A stretch of DNA of 63,644 bases from Campylobacterales bacterium (GTDB lineage: Bacteria; Campylobacterota; Campylobacteria; Campylobacterales; QNZT01), in contig JADGDK010000002.1 in NCBI GenBank assembly GCA_016744895.1, forward strand, positions 1 through 63,644. Reading direction: 5' to 3'. Both the position numbers and the translations under genes were made by a program. Below the pieces are notes generated by a model. It was not told the origin of the DNA and did not search any database. It worked only from the letters and a program-made list of their open reading frames with translations. This document shows, in pieces, positions 34,613 through 44,715 of the stretch. The first letter of the stretch is position 1. Each line of letters begins with the position of its first letter.

Positions 34613-35421
34613 GAACCTTTGTAGTTTTATCATTATTATTAAGTTTTATCAACGCGAGTGCACTACATGTGGAACTTGAAAATATTTTAGGTCAAAATAG
34701 TTATTTAGCTAAAAAGAAATTTTTAAAGATTATTTTTAAAGATCAGCAGAAATTTTATGCAGGAAGTCAAGTAGATATCCATAAGGTGTTGTCAACACTT
34801 AAAGAAAATAATTTAATACGACTTGATTTTAAAAAAAGTAGAACGTTGCATTTAAGTTTTGCAACAGAACAGAATAATCCGTTAATTTTTATAAAAATGA
34901 TTCAAAATAGTTTGAATACACTAGGATATAATACACCTGTAACTGAAAAAGTTATGCGTGATTCTAGTGGGTTTTTATATAAAGTGATACTTAAAACTTC
35001 ATCAGCTGTTGATCCAGTTCTTTTTGCAAGTGAGTTAAAGAAACAAGGCTGTTATATTGCTCAAATGAAACGATATTCAAAAGTAAATTGGAGATACAAT
35101 ATTAATATATTTGATATAGATATTGTTCCAACTGAAACAATATTTAATAAAAAAATGGTTTTAAAAAAGCCATTAAATCCTTATTGGATTGATGTAGAAC
35201 GTGCTAAAACTTTAGTGGTTAGTAGCTCTAGATCAAATAGTTGGCATCCTTATATGGTTTTTTATGATAGAGATTTAAAAATTCTTGATACCATCTCAAA
35301 AGAGATAAAAAGCTATAATGAAAAACTAAGCATTCCACGAAATGCAAAATATGTAAAAATTAGCGATATATACACTCTTGAAAATATAAAAAGAGGGTTG
35401 AGCATTTACATATCAAAATAA
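34606..35421 (+). CDS. secreted conserved protein, unknown function
   Basis: 271 residues from a TTG start that overlaps the previous stop by 7 bp. N-terminal signal peptide (about 1-18, FVVLSLLLSFINASA). The mature protein alternates short strands and helices with no cysteines except one in KKQGCYIAQ. Repeated patterns of about 75 residues (KKFLKIIFKDQQKF, NTLGYNTPVTEKV, SELKKQGCYIAQM) resemble periplasmic POTRA or SPOR-like modules, but I cannot assign a family. Co-transcribed with the RodZ-like gene, so an envelope role is likely. Confidence 0.65.
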   Translation: MVRTFVVLSLLLSFINASALHVELENILGQNSYLAKKKFLKIIFKDQQKFYAGSQVDIHKVLSTLKENNLIRLDFKKSRTLHLSFATEQNNPLIFIKMIQNSLNTLGYNTPVTEKVMRDSSGFLYKVILKTSSAVDPVLFASELKKQGCYIAQMKRYSKVNWRYNINIFDIDIVPTETIFNKKMVLKKPLNPYWIDVERAKTLVVSSSRSNSWHPYMVFYDRDLKILDTISKEIKSYNEKLSIPRNAKYVKISDIYTLENIKRGLSIYISK

Positions 35422-35446
35422 ATAATTAAATATAGGTAAATAATAA

Positions 35447-36664
35447 ATGTTTGACGAAATACAATTTAACACAATAGATAGACTCCCAAATTATGTTTTT
35501 GCGGAGATTAATGCAATCAAATTAAAAGCAAGACAAAATGGCGAAGATATTATTGACTTTAGCATGGGAAATCCTGACGGAGCTACACCCCAGCATATCG
35601 TTGATAAACTTATAGAGACAGCGGGAAAACCTAAAAACTACGGATATTCTGCAAGTAAAGGAATTTTTAAACTTCGTTTAGCAGTTTGTAATTGGTACAA
35701 AAGAAAATATAATGTAGATCTTGATCCTGAAACTGAAGCAGTAGCCACAATGGGTTCCAAAGAAGGGTATGTACATCTTGTAAAAGCGATTACAAATCAT
35801 GGTGATGTCGCTGTGGTTCCTGAACCTGCTTATCCTATCCATACGCATGCATTTATCATTGCAGGTGGCAATGTTGTCAAAATGCCTTTGGAATTTAATG
35901 ATGCTTATGAATTAGATGAAGAAGTATTTTTTGATAATCTTCACAAAGCTTTTAATGAATCTATGCCTCGTCCAAAGTTTGTTGTTGTAAACTTTCCACA
36001 TAATCCGACAACAGTGACCGTAGAAAAACCATTTTATGAGAGACTTGTAGCACTTGCAAAGAAAGAGCGTTTTTATATTATTAGTGATATTGCTTATGCA
36101 GATATTACATTTGATGGTTATAAAACTCCTTCTATCCTTGAAGTTGAGGGTGCAAAAGATGTAGCTGTTGAGAGTTATACGCTTTCAAAAAGTTACAATA
36201 TGGCTGGTTGGAGAGTTGGATTTTTTGTAGGAAACCCAAAGATGATCGGTGCACTTCAAAAGATCAAATCATGGTTTGATTATGGAATGTTTACGCCTAT
36301 TCAAGTGGCGGCTACTGTTGCACTTGATGGTCCACAAGAGTGTCAAGATGAGATTGTTGCAAAGTATAAATATAGAAGAGATGTTCTTTGTGAGAGTTTT
36401 TATAATGCTGGATGGGCATTTGAAAAACCAAAATCTTCTATGTTTGTTTGGGCAAAACTTCCTCCTGAAGCTGCGCATTTAGGTAGTATGGAATTTTCAA
36501 AACAACTCTTAACAGAAGCCAAAGTTGCTGTAAGTCCAGGAATTGGATTTGGAGAACATGGTGATCAATATGTGCGTATTGCTTTGATTGAAAATGAAAA
36601 AAGAATTAGACAAGCTGCACGAAATATAAAAAAATATTTACAAACTCTGAAGGATGCTAAATAA
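35447..36664 (+). CDS. alaC: PLP-dependent aminotransferase, alanine/glutamate type
   Basis: 405 residues, fold-type I class I/II aminotransferase. The start FDEIQFNTIDRLPNYVF, then DFSMGNPDGATP, and the PLP lysine Lys248 in TLSKSYNMAGWRVGF follow E. coli AlaC closely along the whole length. It should transfer an amino group between alanine or a related amino acid and 2-oxoglutarate. LL-diaminopimelate aminotransferase is a related alternative name in databases. Directly upstream of hom, giving an amino-acid operon. Confidence 0.87.
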   Translation: MFDEIQFNTIDRLPNYVFAEINAIKLKARQNGEDIIDFSMGNPDGATPQHIVDKLIETAGKPKNYGYSASKGIFKLRLAVCNWYKRKYNVDLDPETEAVATMGSKEGYVHLVKAITNHGDVAVVPEPAYPIHTHAFIIAGGNVVKMPLEFNDAYELDEEVFFDNLHKAFNESMPRPKFVVVNFPHNPTTVTVEKPFYERLVALAKKERFYIISDIAYADITFDGYKTPSILEVEGAKDVAVESYTLSKSYNMAGWRVGFFVGNPKMIGALQKIKSWFDYGMFTPIQVAATVALDGPQECQDEIVAKYKYRRDVLCESFYNAGWAFEKPKSSMFVWAKLPPEAAHLGSMEFSKQLLTEAKVAVSPGIGFGEHGDQYVRIALIENEKRIRQAARNIKKYLQTLKDAK

Positions 36665-37933
36665 ATGGTAAATGTAGCAATTATCGGTGTTGGTACTGTA
36701 GGACAAAGTGTAGCAAAGATTTTAGAAGATAATAAAACTCTTATCAGTGCAAGAGCAGGAAAAGAGATCAATGTTGTTAAAGGTGCAGTACGTGATTTAT
36801 CCAAAAAACGTAATACTACAATTGCTTTGACAGATAATATAGATGAAGTATTAAGTGATGACTCTATTGATATTGTAGTAGAGCTTATGGGTGGTGTTGA
36901 TGAACCTTTTAAAGTTGTTAAAAAAGCACTCACCAATGGCAAGGCTGTAGTAACTGCAAATAAAGCACTTCTTGCCTATCATCGATATGATTTACAAGAG
37001 ATTGCGGGAGCACTTCCTATCGGTTATGAAGCGAGTGTTGCAGGTGGAATTCCTATCATTAACGCTCTTAAAGTTGGTCTAAGTGCAAATCAAATCATGT
37101 CTATTAAAGGTATCATGAATGGTACATGTAACTATATGCTGACAAAGATGAGCCAAGAGGGTGTCAGTTTTGATGCCATTTTAAAAGAAGCACAAGAGTT
37201 AGGATACGCTGAGGCTGATCCTACATTTGATATAGGTGGATTTGATGCCGCACATAAGCTTTTGATTTTGGCTTCTATTGCTTATGGTATTGATGCAAAG
37301 CCTGAAGATATTTTGATTGAAGGTATTGAAAATATCAATGGACATGATATAGAGTTTGCAAAAGAGTTTGGCTATAGCATTAAACTTTTAGCAATTGCTA
37401 AAAAATCAGGAAACAATATTGAGCTTAGGGTTCACCCCGTATTGATTAAAGAGTCACAGATGATTGCTAAAATTGACGGTGTGATGAATGGTGTTAGTGT
37501 AATTGGCGATTTTGTAGGTGAAACTTTATATTATGGTGCTGGTGCTGGTGGAGATGCTACTGCAAGTGCTGTGGTTTCAGATATTGTAGAAATTGTCAGA
37601 GCTGGGCAAAGTTCACCGATGTTAGGATTTAAAAAGCCTCATGAGAGTCAGATTTTAAAATTGATCTCTACTGATGAGATAGAGAGTGAGTATTATCTTA
37701 GAATGAGAGTTCAAGATAAATCGGGTGTGTTAGCGACCATAGCTCAGATTTGTGCAGATAATGAAATATCACTTGAAACCATTTTACAAAAAACAACAGA
37801 TGATAAAAATATAGCGATGCTTTTATGTGCAACACATCTATGTAAAGAGAAACAGATAAAACAAGCGATCAGCGAAATTGAAGCGTTGGAAGCTTTAGAA
37901 GATAAAGTTTCTATGATTAGGATAGAAGAGTAA
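36665..37933 (+). CDS. hom: homoserine dehydrogenase
   Basis: 422 residues. NAD(P)-binding GVGTVGQSVAKIL at the N-terminus, TANKALLA, and the family signature YAEADPTFDIGGFDAAHK; the C-terminal 80 residues are an ACT domain (RMRVQDKSGVLATIAQI) for feedback by threonine. It reduces aspartate semialdehyde to homoserine for threonine and methionine. Starts at the base after the alaC stop. Confidence 0.95.
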   Translation: MVNVAIIGVGTVGQSVAKILEDNKTLISARAGKEINVVKGAVRDLSKKRNTTIALTDNIDEVLSDDSIDIVVELMGGVDEPFKVVKKALTNGKAVVTANKALLAYHRYDLQEIAGALPIGYEASVAGGIPIINALKVGLSANQIMSIKGIMNGTCNYMLTKMSQEGVSFDAILKEAQELGYAEADPTFDIGGFDAAHKLLILASIAYGIDAKPEDILIEGIENINGHDIEFAKEFGYSIKLLAIAKKSGNNIELRVHPVLIKESQMIAKIDGVMNGVSVIGDFVGETLYYGAGAGGDATASAVVSDIVEIVRAGQSSPMLGFKKPHESQILKLISTDEIESEYYLRMRVQDKSGVLATIAQICADNEISLETILQKTTDDKNIAMLLCATHLCKEKQIKQAISEIEALEALEDKVSMIRIEE

Positions 37934-37944
37934 AAGAGTAGTGG

Positions 37945-40008
37945 ATGAAAAAGATTGATTCAGTTTGTGCATATTGTGGAGTTGGCTGTGATATAGAAGC
38001 TAGCGTTGAAAATAATCAAATTCAATCAATCACCGCACGACCTGAAGGTGAAGTAAGTGAAGGTGAGCTTTGTATCAAAGGTAAGTTTGGCTTTGATTTT
38101 GCCCAGTCACCAAATCGCCTGAGTGCTGTTAAAATAAAAAAGAGTTTTATTGATAAAAATATACTTTTTTTACCCAAAGCTTTAAAAGATAATTTACTCA
38201 CTTATGAAGTAGATGAAAATGGATATATCTATCCACCTGTTGCATTGGCGTATCAATTAACTGCTTGGAAAATAAAGACAATCACTTCTCAACATGGAAA
38301 TACCTCTTATGCTTCTATTGGTGGGGCTAGAGGAAATTGTGAAAGTTCATATTTGCTTCAAAAGTTTACCAGACAAGTGGTGAAGTCTCCACATATTGAT
38401 AATTGTGCACGTGTATGTCATGCTCCTACATTGAAGGGCATGCGTTCTATTATTGGTGAAGGTGCGGCGACAAATCCATTTAGTGATATCAAAAACTGTG
38501 AATTTATGATTGTTATTGGTTCAAATACTACAGAAGCACATCCCATAGTGGCAAATAAAATTATAAGAGCGAAACAAAATGGTACTGGTTTAGCAGTATT
38601 TGATGTACGTGATATCGCTTTGTCTAAGTTTGCTGATTTTAATTGTGTGATTCCCTATGAGTCAAATCTTCTTATTTTAAATATGCTTGCGTTTATTATC
38701 ATCAGTGAAGAACTTTATGATAAAGATTTTATTGAAAATAGAAGTCTAGAATTTGAAAATTATAAAGCGCAAATTTTAAATGATCCTTATTGTGACCCTG
38801 AGTTTTTTCAGCAGATCGAGGGTTATGAGTATTTAACTCAATTACTTAAAAAAGTAGCAAGGGATTATGCTTCTAAAAAATCACTGATACTTTGGGGACT
38901 TGGAATCACAGAGCATCTTGATGGAAGTTATGCAGCAGCTGCTATTTGTCATTTGGCAGTGATGACGGGAAATGTTGGCAAAAGTGGAGCAGGGCTTATG
39001 CCCCTTCGTGGTCAAAATAATGTTCAAGGCACATGTGATATGGGTTGTTTACCATACTACAATCCAGACTATGAACAACCTCTAGTGGAAGGTAAAAAAA
39101 CACCTGATATCATAAATGCTATAGATGCTGGTGAAATTAAAGTACTCTTTAATATGGGTGAAGATATTGCACATATCCATCCAAATCAAAACAAGATCCA
39201 AAGCGCATTGAAAAAGCTTGATTTATTGGTTGTAAATGAACTTTTTGATAATGAAATTACACAGTTTGCTGATATTGTATTTGGTGTCAAAAGTGCTTAT
39301 GAAAAAACAGGTGTTTATGTCAATGCTGAGCGTCGTTTACATCTCTCCCAACCACTGATTACAAGTGATCTTCCGGATGACTGGGAAGTATTACACGGTA
39401 TCTCTAAAGCACTTGATTGTGATTTTGGATATAAGAGTAGTAGAGATATTTGGGATGAAGTTCAGGTAGAAGTACCTAAACGATTTTTAGGTGCCAATTA
39501 TGATAAGTTGGAAGCAAATAGAGTTAGAGGACTTCAGTGGCCAGTGACTGAAAATGATTTACCGATTTTGCATATTGATGCTTTTAGAACCAAAAATGGT
39601 TTAGCAACTTTTAGATATAAAAAATATGTCTTAAGAGGTCAAGTCAAAGAGATTTTAAATGATAACAGAGATAATTTTTATCTCACAACGGGACGTACGC
39701 TTGCCCATTATAATAATGCTGCACAAACTAAAGAGAGTCCCAAACTGATTAAAAAACATGGTGAAGATGTTTTGATGGCAAGTACAGAGGATGCAGAATT
39801 TTTTACAGATAAAACTCATGTTGTATTAAGATCGAGATATGGCAAAACTGAGTCTTTGAAAATTAAACTCTCAAAAAGAGTTAAAAAAGGAACGTTATTT
39901 ACTACCTTTCACCATGCCAAATCAAAGATCAACTTTTTGTTTGGAGATGAGAGTGATGAATTAACAAAAACTGCACGGTTTAAATCGATCAAGGTTATTG
40001 TTGAGTAG
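37945..40008 (+). CDS. cytoplasmic molybdopterin oxidoreductase, formate dehydrogenase catalytic-subunit type
   Basis: 687 residues without a Tat signal. A [4Fe-4S] set Cys8, Cys11, Cys15 and Cys43; a predicted molybdenum ligand Cys158 followed by His159 in CARVCHAPT, the position of selenocysteine or cysteine in formate dehydrogenases. [10 protein letters not shown] and [17 protein letters not shown] also match FdhF/FdhA. The absence of a Tat leader, and of beta or gamma subunit genes nearby, separates it from the periplasmic FdhABC complex of this group. It is 11 bp after hom and overlaps yraN. Assimilatory nitrate reductase is a weaker alternative. Confidence 0.82.
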   Translation: MKKIDSVCAYCGVGCDIEASVENNQIQSITARPEGEVSEGELCIKGKFGFDFAQSPNRLSAVKIKKSFIDKNILFLPKALKDNLLTYEVDENGYIYPPVALAYQLTAWKIKTITSQHGNTSYASIGGARGNCESSYLLQKFTRQVVKSPHIDNCARVCHAPTLKGMRSIIGEGAATNPFSDIKNCEFMIVIGSNTTEAHPIVANKIIRAKQNGTGLAVFDVRDIALSKFADFNCVIPYESNLLILNMLAFIIISEELYDKDFIENRSLEFENYKAQILNDPYCDPEFFQQIEGYEYLTQLLKKVARDYASKKSLILWGLGITEHLDGSYAAAAICHLAVMTGNVGKSGAGLMPLRGQNNVQGTCDMGCLPYYNPDYEQPLVEGKKTPDIINAIDAGEIKVLFNMGEDIAHIHPNQNKIQSALKKLDLLVVNELFDNEITQFADIVFGVKSAYEKTGVYVNAERRLHLSQPLITSDLPDDWEVLHGISKALDCDFGYKSSRDIWDEVQVEVPKRFLGANYDKLEANRVRGLQWPVTENDLPILHIDAFRTKNGLATFRYKKYVLRGQVKEILNDNRDNFYLTTGRTLAHYNNAAQTKESPKLIKKHGEDVLMASTEDAEFFTDKTHVVLRSRYGKTESLKIKLSKRVKKGTLFTTFHHAKSKINFLFGDESDELTKTARFKSIKVIVE

Positions 40009-40321
40009 GCAAAAAGGTAATTTTGCTGAAGATAGAGCAGTTGACTATCTGCAAGGATTAAATTTTTTGGTGATAGATCGAAACTATTACTCACGTTTTG
40101 GTGAAATTGATATCATTGCGACAAAAGATGAAATTTTACATTTTATTGAAGTTAAAAGTGGAGAGTATGATCCTATCTATCAGATTACACCTTCTAAACT
40201 TTCCAAAATACAAAAAACTGCTCAGATCTACATGAGTAAAAAGAGACTAGATATGGATTTTTGCATAGATGCATTAATCGTCACAGAAAATATTGAATTA
40301 ATCGAGAATATAACATTATGA
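39998..40321 (+). CDS. yraN: UPF0102 family endonuclease-like protein
   Basis: 107 residues from a TTG start that overlaps the upstream stop. Motifs [32 protein letters not shown] and LHFIEVKSG carry the acidic E-D-ExK set of the restriction-endonuclease-like fold. Biological role unsettled in general. Overlaps dbpA by 4 bp (ATGA). Confidence 0.9.
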   Translation: MLSRQKGNFAEDRAVDYLQGLNFLVIDRNYYSRFGEIDIIATKDEILHFIEVKSGEYDPIYQITPSKLSKIQKTAQIYMSKKRLDMDFCIDALIVTENIELIENITL

Positions 40322-41664
40322 AATTTGAAACACTGAATTTAACACCTGCTATGCATAAAAACTTAAATGAGTTGGGTTTTGTCAAGATGACTGAAATTCA
40401 AGAACAAAGTCTTCCTTATACTTTGAAAGGTTTAGACATCATTGCTCAAGCAAAGACGGGTAGTGGAAAAACTTTGGCATTTGGCATACCACTTTTACAA
40501 AAGCTAAATGTTAAAAAATTCCAGCCTCAAGCACTTATCATGTGCCCCACTCGTGAACTTGCAGATCAAGTAGCAGTTGAGTTAAGAAAAATAGCCAGAT
40601 TTCAACACAATATCAAGATACTCACACTCTGTGGAGGATCACCTATGCGTCCTCAAATTCAATCACTTTACCATGGAGCACATGTAATTGTGGGAACACC
40701 TGGGCGTATACAAGATCATATAGGCAAGAATACTTTAGATCTTAATATGATTAATACTGTAGTGCTTGATGAAGCAGATAGGATGCTAGATATGGGATTT
40801 ATAGATGTAATGGAGCATATTCTTGAACATGTACCTACAAAGCGTCAGACGATGCTATTTTCTGCTACATTTGGTGATGATATAGATGCGCTTAGTTCAA
40901 AGATCACCAATGACCCTAAAATGGTAAAAATTGAGGGTGCAGAGGAAAATAGAAATATTAAACAGGTTTTTTATCCAACGCATAAAGATCAAAAATTTGA
41001 AGCACTTTTAAAACTTTTAAGAACTTATAATCCTGAATCTTCTATCATCTTTTGTAACATGAAGGTTTTGGTAAAAGAAGTTGCTGAGGGGCTTCAAGAT
41101 GAAGGTTTTGATGCACTTGATTTGCACGGAGATTTAGAACAGATAGATCGAACAGAGACACTTTTACAATTTGCAAATCGCAGTTGTAGTGTGTTAGTAG
41201 CTACTGATGTTGCTGCACGTGGACTTGATATAGATGATGTAGATGTGGTTATAAATTATGATTTACCACGTGATGACGAGAGTTATGTTCATAGAATTGG
41301 AAGGACTGCTCGAGCAGGTAAAAGTGGTATAGCACTTTCACTTGCTAGTAAATATGAACTCTCTAAGTTCCCAGATGCCGATGTAAAAAGTTTGGATGAT
41401 TTGGATGAAGATTTAAGTATCACGATCCAAGCTTCTATGACAACACTTTGCATCTCTGGTGGAAAGAAAAATAAACTTCGAGCGGGAGATATCTTGGGTA
41501 CTCTTTGTATTGCTATTGGTTTAAATAAAGAAGATGTTGGGAAAATAAATTTACAAGACCGTCACACTTATGTCGCAATTAAAAAAAGTATGTTTGACAA
41601 AGCATTTAAGGGGCTTCAAAGAGAGAAGATCAAAGGGCGAAACTTTAAAGTTTTTAGAGTCTAA
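40318..41664 (+). CDS. dbpA: ATP-dependent DEAD-box RNA helicase, DbpA type
   Basis: 448 residues. Q motif near residue 20, Walker [15 protein letters not shown] in [13 protein letters not shown] in LFSATF, and [10 protein letters not shown] in the second RecA domain. The C-terminal 75 residues ([20 protein letters not shown]) are the RNA-binding domain that directs DbpA to helix 92 of 23S rRNA in large-subunit assembly. Adjacent rRNA-modification genes lie in the same strand block. Confidence 0.92.
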   Translation: MKFETLNLTPAMHKNLNELGFVKMTEIQEQSLPYTLKGLDIIAQAKTGSGKTLAFGIPLLQKLNVKKFQPQALIMCPTRELADQVAVELRKIARFQHNIKILTLCGGSPMRPQIQSLYHGAHVIVGTPGRIQDHIGKNTLDLNMINTVVLDEADRMLDMGFIDVMEHILEHVPTKRQTMLFSATFGDDIDALSSKITNDPKMVKIEGAEENRNIKQVFYPTHKDQKFEALLKLLRTYNPESSIIFCNMKVLVKEVAEGLQDEGFDALDLHGDLEQIDRTETLLQFANRSCSVLVATDVAARGLDIDDVDVVINYDLPRDDESYVHRIGRTARAGKSGIALSLASKYELSKFPDADVKSLDDLDEDLSITIQASMTTLCISGGKKNKLRAGDILGTLCIAIGLNKEDVGKINLQDRHTYVAIKKSMFDKAFKGLQREKIKGRNFKVFRV

Positions 41665-41692
41665 AATACTTTACTAAAAAGCCGTGGTATGT

Positions 41693-41698
41693 TATAAT
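41693..41698 (+). promoter_or_regulatory. -10 box for dcd
   Basis: TATAAT 27 bp upstream of the dcd start, in the 60-bp spacer after dbpA. Confidence 0.5.
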
Positions 41699-41724
41699 CC
41701 CAAAAATTTTTGAGGGTTAATTAG

Positions 41725-42285
41725 ATGGGATTAAAGTCTGACAAATGGATTAGAGAAAAGTCATTAGAAGAGAGCATGATAGCACCATTTTGTGAAGAGC
41801 AAGTGGGGAAAGATGTTGTAAGTTATGGGTTAAGTAGTTACGGTTACGACATCAGAGTAGGTCGAGAGTTCAAAATCTTTACCAATGTAAACTCAACTGT
41901 GGTAGATCCAAAAAACTTTGATGAAGCTAATGTTGTTGATGTGGAAGCTGATGTGGCAATTGTACCTCCAAACTCTTTTGCTTTAGCCCGAACCGTTGAG
42001 TATTTTAAGATGCCAGATGATGTTTTAGCGATTTGTTTGGGAAAAAGTACTTATGCCAGATGTGGAATTATTGTAAATGTGACACCATTTGAGCCTGGAT
42101 TTGAAGGGCATATCACGATTGAAATTTCAAATACTACACCTCTTCCTGCAAAAATATATGCCAACGAAGGTATTGCTCAAGTCCTCTTTTTAGAAGGGGA
42201 TGAGCCATGTGAAGTGACTTATGCCGATAAAAAAGGAAAATATCAAGCGCAAACTGGTATTACACTACCTCGTATTTTAAAATAG
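41725..42285 (+). CDS. dcd: dCTP deaminase
   Basis: 186 residues. [10 protein letters not shown], the catalytic [22 protein letters not shown] region with its conserved Glu, and [14 protein letters not shown] are Dcd signatures. Converts dCTP to dUTP for thymidylate synthesis; the uracil pathway it feeds connects loosely with the glycosylase at 6012. Confidence 0.95.
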   Translation: MGLKSDKWIREKSLEESMIAPFCEEQVGKDVVSYGLSSYGYDIRVGREFKIFTNVNSTVVDPKNFDEANVVDVEADVAIVPPNSFALARTVEYFKMPDDVLAICLGKSTYARCGIIVNVTPFEPGFEGHITIEISNTTPLPAKIYANEGIAQVLFLEGDEPCEVTYADKKGKYQAQTGITLPRILK

Positions 42286-42314
42286 GACACTTGTCCTGTT
42301 CTAAAATAGTTATG

Positions 42315-42329
42315 AATGATAATTATTTT
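42315..42329. promoter_or_regulatory. Fur-box-like sequence upstream of the sensor kinase
   Basis: AATGATAATTATTTT matches 13 of 15 positions of the core of the Fur consensus (AATGATAATCATTAT). It lies about 55 bp before the leader ORF and 90 bp before the kinase start. Confidence 0.35.
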
Positions 42330-42384
42330 AAATTAAGTTTATTGTATTATCGAAATAGATCTGTTTATATATTGAAGGTAACTT

Positions 42385-42429
42385 ATGCAATTTCCTATTA
42401 TTCTACAAGGTATATATTTTGTTTGCTAA
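42385..42429 (+). CDS. possible 14-codon leader peptide overlapping the kinase start
   Basis: GAAGGTAACTT followed by ATG at 42385 and a 14-codon frame ending in TAA at 42427-42429. The TTG start of the kinase lies inside it in another frame (11-bp overlap). It could couple translation to the poor TTG start, which has no ribosome-binding site of its own. The peptide sequence itself is unremarkable. Confidence 0.3.
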   Translation: MQFPIILQGIYFVC

Positions 42430-44662
42430 AGATGAAGAACAGATTCTTAATGCTATAAAATATACGCCTAGTCTTATTGTTTTTATTCTTGGCAGTCTTA
42501 TTGCACTATTTTTATACACTGAGAATAAGCAAAGCTTTGATAAAGAGAAAGAACTTCTTACCCAAAACTATATACAACAGCATAAAAGAGAGATTAAACA
42601 AGAAGTTGAACGTATTTATAATTATATTGATAATGAACAAAAACATACAGAGAAAAATCTTAAAACAGAGATTCAAGAGTGTACAGATGTTGCTCATGTG
42701 ATTGTAAGATCTATATATGAGAAAAATTATCAAATAAAAAGTAAGCTGGAAATCACTAAGATGATTCAAGATGCACTTCGTGATGTACGATACAATGAAG
42801 GAAGAGGTTATTTTTTCATCTATGATATGGAAGGCAATAATATCTTTCATCCAATTGATCCTAAGGGCGAGGGGAAGAATCACTTTTATGATAAAGATGT
42901 AATAGGTAATTATCGAACTCAAGAATTGATCAAGATTGTAAAAGAGAAAAATGAAGGTTTTTTAGATTGGTATTTTACTAAACCTAATGTCCAAAATGTA
43001 GAGTTTAAAAAGATTGGCTTTGTCAAATATTTTAAACCCTATAATTGGCTTATAGGTACAGGTGAATATGTAGAGGACTACACCAATGAACTGCAAACAC
43101 ATATATTGGAGTATATTAATCACGTAAAATATGGTAAAAATGGTTATATCGTTATATTGACTGAAGATGGTATAGTTAAAGCACATATTGATAAAAATGA
43201 AATTAATACAACAATATTAAATACAACACAATTCAATAATCCTAAAAAAATCTTTGACAAAATGAAAACTATAGCTGATAGTGGAGGTGGATACTTCTCA
43301 TTTGTACATAAAAATAAGCCGAATCAGCACAGTCAAAAGATCAAAAAAATAAATTATTATAGATCTTTTGATACATGGAAGTGGATTATTGGTACAGGGT
43401 TTTACGAAGATGATCTAAAAGCAGCAATTTCAGAGAAAAAAGAAGCATTAGATAAACGTTTTACAGAACATATTACAAAGGTTTTATTGATGTGCTTATT
43501 TATAACGCTTGCATTGCTTATATTGTCAATATTAGCGTCAATAATATTGCGAAAAAAGTTCCAAGCTTATAAAAAAGATGTTGAAATTTCTCAGCAAGAG
43601 CGGAATATGCAACACGATATGTTACTCAAAGTACAAAAAGCTGCAATGATTGGTAGCTGGGAGATAGATCTCAATACTATGGACGTACATTGGTCTGATC
43701 AAGTTTTAAAGATCTTCGGTCTTGATGGGAAAACTTTTAGTGCAGGACCGGAATTTTTAAAAAGTATTATGCATGAAGATGATATATCCTGTTTTGAAGC
43801 GTCGCTAGAACAAGCACTTAAATATGGGACAGAGCATCGATGTACTTATAGACTTTATAAGCCTGATGGGGAGATGATATGGATTGATTGTATCGGTATT
43901 GTAGATCCAGAGACAAATATTATAAGTGGCACAGTACAAAATATCACTGAGTTAAAAAATAAAGATGAGATGCTCATAACACAATCGAGACTTGCTGCGA
44001 TGGGTGAGATGATTGGGATGATTGCACATCAATGGAGACAACCTATCTCAGTAATTGCTGTACAAGCAAATAGTGTTAAGATTGATGTTGCCTTAAATAA
44101 ATTTGATACCAAAGATGCTATAAAGTTTACTGATAATATTCTTGAACAAACACAACATCTCTCTAAAACAATTGATGATTTTAGAAACTTTTTTAAACCT
44201 GATAAAGCGCCATCTAAAGCAAAGATAGAAATAGTACTTGATGGGACTTTTAAGATTGTAAAAAATAGTTTAGATAACTATAGAATTAAACTGGAAACTT
44301 CTTATGATTCCGATACAGAGTTGACACTTTATCCTAGAGAGCTTATGCAGGTTTTTGTCAATATCATTAATAATGCTAAAGATGCTCTTGTCTCAAATAA
44401 AGTAAAAGATCCTACTATTTTTATAAAGGTTTATGAAAATAAGAATACTGTCATAACAGAGATTTGTGATAATGGAGGTGGAATTGATACTCAGATACTT
44501 TCAAAGATTTTTGATCCTTACTTTTCTACTAAAGATGAAAAGACAGGTACAGGATTAGGACTTTATATGAGTAAAATGATTATTGAAGATCATCTTCATG
44601 GCAGTATAGAAGCACATAACAAGCAAAAAGGTAGTTGCTTTATAGTGAGATTACCAAAGTAG
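42419..44662 (+). CDS. orphan membrane sensor histidine kinase, double-Cache + PAS
   Basis: 747 residues. A membrane helix at about 18-36, a periplasmic region with two Cache_2-like modules (GRGYFFIYDMEGNNIFHP...WLIGTGEYV and GYIVILTEDGIVKAH...WKWIIGTGFYEDD), a second helix at about 355-375, a PAS/PAC domain (about 405-515), the HisKA box SRLAAMGEMIGMIAHQWRQP (His about 540) and an HATPase domain with N box NIINNAKDAL and G boxes DNGGGID and GTGLGLYM. Cache modules usually bind small organic acids or amino acids. No response regulator adjoins it. Start TTG at 42419. Confidence 0.88.
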   Translation: MFAKDEEQILNAIKYTPSLIVFILGSLIALFLYTENKQSFDKEKELLTQNYIQQHKREIKQEVERIYNYIDNEQKHTEKNLKTEIQECTDVAHVIVRSIYEKNYQIKSKLEITKMIQDALRDVRYNEGRGYFFIYDMEGNNIFHPIDPKGEGKNHFYDKDVIGNYRTQELIKIVKEKNEGFLDWYFTKPNVQNVEFKKIGFVKYFKPYNWLIGTGEYVEDYTNELQTHILEYINHVKYGKNGYIVILTEDGIVKAHIDKNEINTTILNTTQFNNPKKIFDKMKTIADSGGGYFSFVHKNKPNQHSQKIKKINYYRSFDTWKWIIGTGFYEDDLKAAISEKKEALDKRFTEHITKVLLMCLFITLALLILSILASIILRKKFQAYKKDVEISQQERNMQHDMLLKVQKAAMIGSWEIDLNTMDVHWSDQVLKIFGLDGKTFSAGPEFLKSIMHEDDISCFEASLEQALKYGTEHRCTYRLYKPDGEMIWIDCIGIVDPETNIISGTVQNITELKNKDEMLITQSRLAAMGEMIGMIAHQWRQPISVIAVQANSVKIDVALNKFDTKDAIKFTDNILEQTQHLSKTIDDFRNFFKPDKAPSKAKIEIVLDGTFKIVKNSLDNYRIKLETSYDSDTELTLYPRELMQVFVNIINNAKDALVSNKVKDPTIFIKVYENKNTVITEICDNGGGIDTQILSKIFDPYFSTKDEKTGTGLGLYMSKMIIEDHLHGSIEAHNKQKGSCFIVRLPK

Positions 44663-44686
44663 TTCGTAAAAGCATATCTGCTATGC

Positions 44687-44692
44687 TATAAT
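44687..44692 (+). promoter_or_regulatory. extended -10 box for the NFACT gene
   Basis: TGCTATAAT 24 bp before the NFACT start; no clear -35. Confidence 0.5.
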
Positions 44693-44715
44693 TATTTTTT
44701 ACATCTTAAACTATA

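Noticed and set aside
42285..42310. Terminator after dcd
   Set aside because: AGGAC/GTCCT is only a 5-bp stem and lacks a T-run, so I did not list it as a feature.
42385..42480. Frameshift at the N-terminus of the histidine kinase
   Set aside because: The short upstream frame encodes no recognisable part of a kinase N-terminus; the TTG-started frame gives a normal cytoplasmic leader plus membrane helix.
42512..42922. 136-codon minus-strand frame opposite the kinase
   Set aside because: Lies wholly inside a well-supported gene, has Ile/Phe/Leu-rich antisense composition and no ribosome-binding site.
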